From positions 16,026,532 to 16,090,531 of the forward strand of contig OX940871.1 of the NCBI GenBank assembly GCA_954871525.1: DNA of 64,000 nt. Reading direction: 5' to 3'. Shown here one piece after another: positions 57,380 to 64,000 of this stretch. Position numbers and translations under genes: made by a program. Source of the stretch: Parietaria judaica. Its lineage: Eukaryota; Streptophyta; Magnoliopsida; Rosales; Urticaceae. Under the pieces are notes generated by a model, which was not told the DNA's origin, did not search any database, and saw nothing but the letters and a program-made list of their open reading frames with translations. Every line of letters starts with the position of its first letter. Position 1 is the first letter of the stretch.

Positions 57380-57491
57380 TAAGGGCATAATTGTCCAAAT
57401 AACACCAAATGAGGGTTTATTTAATTATGGTAAACTTTTGAGGGTTTTTTAAAAAAGTTTCACCTAAATTGGGTATTTTGCTAAAAAGCCC
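57380..57491 (-). repeat. Right terminal inverted repeat of the Pack-MULE
   Basis: Reverse complement begins GGGCTTTTTAGCAAAATACC and parallels 52470-52585. It is followed by the ATTAAAAAA copy at 57492-57500. Confidence 0.75.
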
Positions 57492-57503
57492 ATTAAAAAA
57501 TAC

Positions 57504-57650
57504 AATAGAATCTCTATAAATTAATACGGTTGGGATCATAAAATTATTAATTTATCGTGTAATAAATTAGTGTACAAGTTATAAATGAGACTTAAAAAAA
57601 ATTAATTGAAATTATCAATTTATCGATTATTAACTTAAAGAGTTTCTATT
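57504..57650. mobile_element. 147-bp MITE next to the helicase 3' splice site
   Basis: Ends AATAGAATCTCTATAAATTA (left) and AATAGAAACTCTTTAAGTTA (reverse complement of the right end) form a terminal inverted repeat of about 23 bp. The interior repeats TAAATTAATA and TTTATCG words. It ends 23 bp before helicase exon 2 at 57674, leaving CTAAT and CTACAG as branch point and acceptor. Similar words occur near 4658-4780. Confidence 0.7.
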
Positions 57651-60600
57651 TGTCGTGCCTTGCTAATCTACAGGTGAAGCAAATTCGAAAAACATTCTCC
57701 TCAACCGAAGAATACTTATCTTCGTTCACTCTCCCACTCGTCGAAGAAACGCATGCTGACATGTCGTCGAGCATGGACGGGCTCGCTCGCTCGCCTTGTT
57801 GCCGAGTGCAATCTTTCAAAAAGTTTAGGGACTTCAAGCTTCCGAGGAGCTTGTTCTACAGCATCGTGCTCAAACCGCTAGCGAAGCAGGACAAGTGGAC
57901 AACAACGGCGTTGCCTACGAGCCTGGAAAAGGAGACGTGTTCGCCATCACGGCTTTACGACCTCGAAAAGCCTGCGATCTCGAAAAGTACTCCGTCTTCG
58001 CATACGTTGACTGTGTGAACCAAGATGGCGTCACGCTCTCGGTTCTCTTATCGAAGCCGATCACCGCCGACGAATACGAGCACGTGAGCGAGGAGAGTCC
58101 GAATCTCTTCGCCACTTATCTCATCAACATGACCACCAGTCTTCGAATATGGCAGGCGTTGACTACGAAGGAGAGGAACATGAAAGTCGTCCACAGAGTT
58201 TTGGAGACTAAATCTATGGTATATATATGTTTCTTATAAAAGAAAAACGTTAATTTTAAAAAGCATGCTTAATTTCTTTTAATAAACTACTGATAGTGAG
58301 GGCATTTTATTTAATACTTGCTGAGGCTTTTTTTTTTATATGCGTCTTCTCATATTGTCGACTTTGAGTATTTTGACGCTCTTTTTTTTTCACTTCGTTC
58401 CTTTGCCGCTTTATTTGATCAAAGTTTGAGTACTTTTACCGTGATTGTTCCTATGAATTTCTAACATGAACAGGCGACTATATTTGCAGGAAGAGGGAAT
58501 GTGCAAACGATGTCCTATTGAGAATGCTTCCAGTGATTCGGACACCGAGTTAAGGGAGAGAACTGGCTGGTCGGCTCTGAACGAGTCCCAACAAGACGCG
58601 GTTCTGAGCTGCGTTGGGTCGAGGAAGTGCAAGCACGAGTGCACTGTCAAGCTTGTGTGGGGCCCGCCAGGGACTGGGAAGACGAACACGGCCGGTTTCA
58701 TCCTGCACTTTCTACTCGCGATGAAACACCGAACCCTCACGTGTGCTCCGACAAACATTGCGATTCTGGAATTGACAGAGAGGCTCGTCAAGAGAGTGAG
58801 GGAGGCAGGGAATGGCTGGGGATATGGGCTTGGCGACATTGTTTTGTTTGGAAACGGAAAAAGGATGAAGATCAACGAGCGCAAGGAGCTTCTGGACGTA
58901 TTTTTTAACCGCCGGATCGATGTTCTGAGCATATGCTTCGCGTCGAAAACTGGCTGGAGTGACAGTTTGCTCTCCTTGATCTCTCTGCTAGGCGATCCCC
59001 TGACACAGTATAACTCTTACTTGCTAGATGAAGCGGGGAAAAGGTTACTCGGAGACCTTTCCAAAAGCAACGGAGATAAAAAGGCAAAGAAAAAGAAGAA
59101 GAAAAGACTAATGGTAAGAAAGACGAAAAACTCGGTCATGTTATAAATTTCAAGGAGTTTATGAGGCAGAGGCTCAATCGTCTCGAGTCGCAACTCAGGT
59201 TTTGTGTTTCCAATCTGTGCAAACACCTTCCAACCTCAATAATCTCTTTTCGAGTGGTGGAGAAGATGTTCAAGGCTCACGGATCGCTCAAGTCCTTCCA
59301 GAAGCTTCTGCATGACGTGTCGGCTGAGGAGCTCAAGTACGTCTTCCACAGGAACTACGCTGGAAAAGATCGCCGTATTTTTAAGCTGAGAAGTGTAAGA
59401 ATGAAGACCATTTTAATACTGAAGTTACTTCCATCGACCTTTTCCGTTCCCACTCGAAAGTTGAAGATACCCGACATCATCTTGGCGAATGCGTGCCTGG
59501 TTTTTTGCACTGTCTCGAGCTCTGCTAAACTGTACGCTAACTGCATGTCTCCATGGGAGCTTCTGGTCATCGACGAGGCTGCGCAGCTCAAAGAGTGTGA
59601 ATCAACCATTCCTCTGCAGCTACCGGGGATTTCCCACGCTGTGCTCATAGAGACGAGCGACAATTGCCCGCCATGGTTAATGGCAAGGTGATTACAGTTT
59701 TCAATTTTGTTATATTTCTTCTTTTCTTGGCATCTAATGAACGAGTGACTGCAGATATGCGAAGAGGTCGATTTCCGTAGGAGTTTGTTCGAGAGGTTGG
59801 CTTCCTTGGGGCGCAAGAAACACCTGCTCAACGTGCAGCACAGAATGCACCCATCCATCAGCTTTTTCCCGAATAAGGAGTTCTACGAGGGCAAGATTCT
59901 GGACGGACAAAACGTTATGCTTAGAAGCCACAACAAGCAATTTCTTCCGGGAAAGATGTTTGATTCCTATTCCTTCATAAACGTCAGGCATGGAAGCGAG
60001 GCCGTTGGGAACAACCATAGCATGAAGAACATGGTTGAGGTCAATGTAGTCTTGGAGATCGTTGCAAGCCTTTGCAAAGGTAGAAATGAAATGTGCTGTT
60101 AAATCTTTTTGTGTTTCCTGATTCGTCTTGTCTTGCAGAAATGAAAAGCTTGAAGAAGAAGGTAAGGGTCGGTGTGATATCACCGTACAAGGCACAGGTT
60201 TATGAATTCACGGAGAGGTTAGGAAAATTGTATAGCTCTGACCCTCCGAATGACTTCTCTGTAAGCGTTCGTTCCGTCGATGGCTTCCAGGGAGGTGAAG
60301 AAGACGTGATCATCATCTCCACCGTTCGCAGCAATTTCGGTGGCTCCGTGGGGTTTCTTTCCAATCGTCAGAGAGCAAATGTGGCTCTGACCCGTGCACG
60401 GTAAGATTCACTTCCATTCGTCAATTGCGTTGCTTGTATTCCTCGGAGATGCTCAAGCAAACAATTGTAGGCATTGCCTCTGGATTGTCGGAAATGGTTC
60501 GACCCTAAGCAAGAGCCGCTCATTGTGGACGAAAGTAGTCGACGATGCCAAGGAGCGGCAGTGCTTCCACGAAGCCGATGAGAACAAAAGTTTGGCCAGA

Positions 60601-61422
60601 GCAATGGTCTCTTCGTTCGAACTCAACCAAATCCGTTCTTCTCCTGATCTCATCTCTATCTTGTTTCAAGATTCAAAATGGACGGTAAAATTTTGTTCTT
60701 AGAGTCAAGGAGATACGCCTCCAATGGACCTTTTTCGAAATATTTTAATCTCGGTTCTGTCTCTCGACGAAACAGGTGCGCTCCGACGAAGCATTTTGGA
60801 CCTCTATGGCTCAACTAAGGGACTCCGAGTGCCGCAAAGAAGTCTTGTTGCTGCTCCAGAAGCTATCAGGTGGCTGGCGTAAACTGCAAAAAGGGGTCAT
60901 ATCGGTGCAAATCGTCGAGCATTACAGGGTGAATCAGAGATGCCTCATCTGGGCGATCGACATAGAAAAAGTGCTGTTAGTCAACACTCAAATTCTAAAG
61001 GTCTACGCCGTTTTGGAGCCCCGCAATGTCTCGGGGCTGTTGCAGCAGCTTGACAAGATTTGCGGGAGCTACTCGCAGGAGAAGATGAGGCGCTGCAAGT
61101 ATCGACGGACAGACGGGTACACTGCCCGTCTTTCTCTTACTAATTGTTTATTTTCGCAAATCGCGGTAACCTTTTCAATCTCAGGGAGCTGGTTGTCCCG
61201 ATGACGTGGCCGGTGGATTCAATCTCCGATGAGGCGGATCCGTTGAGCTTCCTATCGAAGCCCCTCACGTCGCTGAGCCTGGTGGACAAACCAGAGACCT
61301 CGTCAGCCAGAATCCGGCGAGACAGAAAGATGTTATCAGCCAAGGCGAGGCACGTTTGGGTGGAGACCTCGTCGGAGCCATTGTCGTCAGAGACCAACGT
61401 GGGTTCTGTTTTAAGGCCATAG

Positions 61423-63695
61423 CCTATATATAGCACAACGTATTTGTATAAGAATTGCTTCTTTGAAGTTCATCTTTATGCATGTCCTCTTCTCTTAACT
61501 ATTATTACAAGTTATTGTTGATATATAAATAAACTACTAAAATATTAATAGTCTATCTCTCTTTTGGCTTATCAAGAAAATAGATATAATTTTACAAGGA
61601 TCAGATGTCAATCATATATGTTTTTATTTAAGATACCAATCGGGTTATATTTAAGATATCAAGATATCCTACGGATACCATCTTATAGATTTAGCGAAAT
61701 ATTCATTTAGCTAGTTGGGACGGGAGAAAATATAAATTAAACAGGTTATTGACTTATCAAGTACTAATTTAACGAGATTCTTTCACACATTAAAACTTTA
61801 TGAATTGATAATTTCTTTAAGATTATTTTTCCCACCCCGACTCAATTTTGAAATTAAAACAAAAATTAATTCAGAACCAAAACACAAATTTAATTATAAT
61901 AGTTGAAGCAAACAGAATTTATGTCACTAAAAAGAAGAAATGTTTCATTTGAAATTAATATATACTGATATTATGCGTAAAAAAATATTGACATTAATAT
62001 AAAAATATATTCAAATTCAATAACTATAATTACATGTCTAAATAATATAATATAAAATAGTAAAAAAATTTGCTACATGAGTTTATATTATTATAATTAA
62101 GTTAGTATTTAATAATCAGAATAAGTTAAGTTCATTCGTTAATATCATAATATATCAATGTACAAATAACATTAATAATTGAATTAAATGATTTAATATT
62201 ATAATAATATGTAATACAATATATTACAGAGTAATAATATATCATTATATTTATAACAACATTTTGTATGATTAGGCTGAAGACCAAAACATAGAAAACA
62301 ACTTCAAGTTGTTTTTTGATTTATTTCATTAAAATTTCACTTGTGTACGAGAGATCAACAGAAACAAAGATAACTGGTAACCAAACGTGATATACGAAAC
62401 CAGTATGACTTGTTTGAAACCAAAACCAAAAATTGGTCTCTGATACCGTAACTGAACGCCACTTACATTACAAGTTCTTGTTTTTTGAACCCCCTAAGCT
62501 CGAAACCTAGATGCAGTTTTATTCGGATGTAGTTTTTGAAAAACATAATATGATTTTAATCAAGATGTGGTCATTCTAAAAGCATATGGCCAGCTGTACT
62601 GCGGTTTAAAACTCACATTTCTATCATTTTGTTGAACTCAAAAATTGGGCACAATTATTGAGAGCCAAATATATTGACATTCAACCAACGTTCGTTTGAG
62701 TTTTTTATTTTTATTTCGTGTTTGCATTTCTAATTTGATTAAATTATTCTAGCAGAAGTGCCACAAGTATATTCTTGTATGCAGTATATTTCAAATTTTA
62801 TATTTTAAGTGATAACATTCCAATAAAAAAATCAAAAAGTATTGTCGTAAGTTCTAAACTTTTTTTTTATCGTGATAAAGTTTCATAAAATAAAAAAAAT
62901 GATATTTAGGTAAGTTATAATTTTGTACGGCAAAATCTTATTATTATTATTTTTGTAAAAATTTTATCATTAACAAAATAAAATTTAAAATATACCGCAA
63001 ATAAAAAAAACTTAATATACTTGGTGATATTTTTGTATTAAATACGTCAATTTATATTGAATTTTGGACTTCGCTTCGTGGAGAATTGAAGACTTACCTG
63101 CATTTAGGTTCATGGGCTTTTGTCTTCTTTCGCAAAAGACTTTCCGTATTACCTGCTTTAACCTTTAATATAATTCAATCTTTTAACTGAAATTAAACCT
63201 ATGCATTTCGGCGAGCCCCACGGGCTTCAACCCGGCCTGCCCAAACACGAGATAACATCAAGCTGCGGGGCTTGCTCCTGAGATGCCTCGCCAGCTGTCC
63301 GGCCCGAGCCTGTGGGTCCTTCGGGCTGCCTGGCCCGTCATTATCTGTTTTTTTTTTTCAAATGATAATTGCAATTTAGGGCATCGTCAATGCCCAAATA
63401 TGGTGGTGGTTAGATCAGAGAGCATTTTGACACCTCAACCATGTTTTTGACATCTATTGCTTGGTAAAATATGTGTTTAACTCAATTTAGCATTATAGAA
63501 TCTGCATTATTCTAAAGTAATTGGTATTGTAAAATAATTTTACTATTTATGTCAGATAGACGCATAGAGAATGAAAAAAAAATAATTATATTGTTTGATA
63601 AAATCGCAATAAAAACATAAAGAAGAAAAATAAAATTACAACAATTATTATACTTCGTTGTTTTGGTAGAATTGGTTGAATTGAGCGACGTCGCT
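61423..63695. other. Intergenic, AT-rich, no gene seen
   Basis: No coding signal. AT-rich words at about 61690-61800 (TTCATTTAGCTAGTTGGGAC) resemble 4658-4780. At 63190-63340 a GC-rich stretch (GGGCTTCAACCCGGCCTGCC, GGCCCGAGCC) stands out. It lies downstream of the hAT transposase fragment on its strand, where hAT elements often carry GGCCCG-rich subterminal repeats, so it may be that element's 3' end. Confidence 0.45.
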
Positions 63696-64000
63696 TTATT
63701 TGGTTTTGACTTCGACTCCCTTGTGCTTCCAGCAATCGGCTCTAATCCAATCCCTGAAAATCATAAGCTTCTCCACCTGGTCCTCCGATAGCGAATGTCG
63801 TCGATCGCCAATTATATTTTTGCTTAGACTAAAGGCGGATTCCGATGAGACCGTCGAAGCCGGATGAAAAGGAAGTCGCGTGCCATCTGTGATAGAATGA
63901 TAAATTTTGTCTTGTGTTCCTCCCACCATTTGACGATCGGGAAAGGGCATTCATTCGGTAAAACCAAGAGTTGCAGCATATTTTTGTACTTGGTCACTTC
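63696..64000 (-). pseudogene. hAT transposase C-terminal (dimerisation) fragment, cut by window edge
   Basis: From the window edge on the minus strand the frame reads KYKNMLQLLVLPNECPFPIV, then KWWEEHKTKFIILSQMARDF, the W/H and LARD-type region of the hAT C-terminal dimerisation domain. A frame change at about 63865 leads into PASTVSSESAFSLSKNIIGD and RRHSLSEDQVEKLMIFRDWI, ending at 63696. The SESAFS motif and the final tryptophan-containing helix are typical of plant Ac/Tam3-like transposases. The catalytic part would lie outside the window. The frameshift indicates a dead copy. Confidence 0.82.

Larger units (their letters stand above)
52470..57491. mobile_element. Pack-MULE (Mutator-like, gene-fragment-carrying) in helicase intron 1
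   Basis: Ends are an imperfect terminal inverted repeat of about 110 bp: GGGCTTATTAGCAAAA on the left against GGGCTTTTTAGCAAAA (reverse complement of the right end), followed by matching TTTAAAAAA, CTCAAAGTTT and CTCATTT words. It is flanked by the 9-bp direct repeat ATTAAAAAA at 52461-52469 and 57492-57500; nine bases is the Mutator superfamily hallmark. There is no transposase. The interior contains fragments of at least three host genes plus a large hairpin tandem array. The flanking repeat is low-complexity, which is the main caveat on the target duplication. Confidence 0.82.
51777..61422 (+). pseudogene. SEN1/UPF1-like RNA/DNA helicase gene, eight exons, three frame losses
   Basis: Superfamily 1B helicase of the plant SEN1-like group (At1g65780/At1g65810 type). 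Exons by splice sites and frame: 51777-51899 (MQMGYKEKEKNERVIVGRSL...FYKDQ), 57674-58218, 58490-59687, 59755-60079, 60139-60400, 60471-60684, 60776-61116, 61185-61422. Motif I GPPGTGKT is at 58661-58684 and motif II DEAA at 59572-59583. Motif III lies at the end of exon 3. Exon 4 has LLNVQHRMHPSIS, and exon 5 has [15 protein letters not shown] and [12 protein letters not shown]. The C-terminal tail is recognisable to the stop at 61420-61422. Three places need one extra base to stay in frame: ~57885, ~59100 (A-rich run) and ~59650 (just before the motif III region). It is either a young pseudogene or a gene with uncorrected sequence errors. Intron 1 contains a Pack-MULE and a MITE. Confidence 0.85.

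Noticed and set aside
57074..57398. Other frames over the L21 fragment
   Set aside because: Glu/Arg- or Ser/Leu-rich shadows; only the minus frame from 57267 shows a transit peptide followed by REEIFAVVMV.
58411..58932. Minus-strand frames over helicase exons
   Set aside because: Antisense to conserved helicase motifs on the plus strand.

Overview
The window is plant nuclear DNA, most likely from a eudicot. The evidence is AT-rich intergenic sequence, spliced genes with GT-AG introns, the plant-specific DUF241 family, a SEN1-like plant helicase, Ty1/copia and Ty3/gypsy LTR retrotransposons with an initiator-Met tRNA primer site, MITEs, a Pack-MULE and a hAT remnant. The species cannot be named from the sequence. 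Everything here is read by eye; no alignment or search was run.

Layout. (1) 1-13,946 and 46,962-47,834 hold a DUF241 cluster of four members: 970-1857 (-), 5104-5957 (-, frameshifted), 13063-13946 (+, broken by a 5-bp repeat expansion) and 46962-47834 (+, intact). Three of them share upstream blocks. The spaces between hold a ~670-bp tandem repeat (6562-8900), a 90-bp tandem duplication, a MITE with a tRNA-like segment, and a non-coding segment present three times. (2) 14,391-43,527 is a nested LTR-retrotransposon stack that landed inside the cluster. A short-LTR Copia element (A, target-site duplication ACTAT) is split by a 24-kb Ty3/gypsy element (B, TSD AAAAG). B carries a 2.75-kb solo LTR in its 3' LTR (C, TSD GTTAA) and a Copia element of the same LTR family (E) in its 5' LTR. 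E has an odd 3' end: a copy of its own upstream flank lies between the polypurine tract and the 3' LTR. (3) 48,444-48,899 is a MITE. (4) 51,777-61,422 (+) is a SEN1/UPF1-type helicase gene with eight recognisable exons and three single-base frame losses. Its first intron contains a 5.0-kb Pack-MULE (52,470-57,491, 9-bp TSD) and a 147-bp MITE close to the 3' splice site. (5) 63,696-64,000 (-) is the C-terminal end of a hAT transposase, cut by the window edge.

The Pack-MULE is the most unusual region. In one orientation it carries pieces of a PHD-finger gene, of PARP3 (with introns kept) and of the first exon of plastid ribosomal protein L21. It also carries a 1.6-kb array of roughly fifty units of the form GTAAC-N4-GTTAC. 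Each unit can fold as a 5-bp hairpin, and many have a C(UUCG)G-type loop if transcribed with the helicase.

Of the protein-coding units only two DUF241 genes look intact (970-1857 and 46962-47834), together with a Glu-rich ORF in element B. Every retroelement pol, two DUF241 copies, the helicase and the hAT fragment are interrupted. Several of the breaks are one-base changes in or near homopolymers, so uncorrected sequencing error is a real alternative for those.
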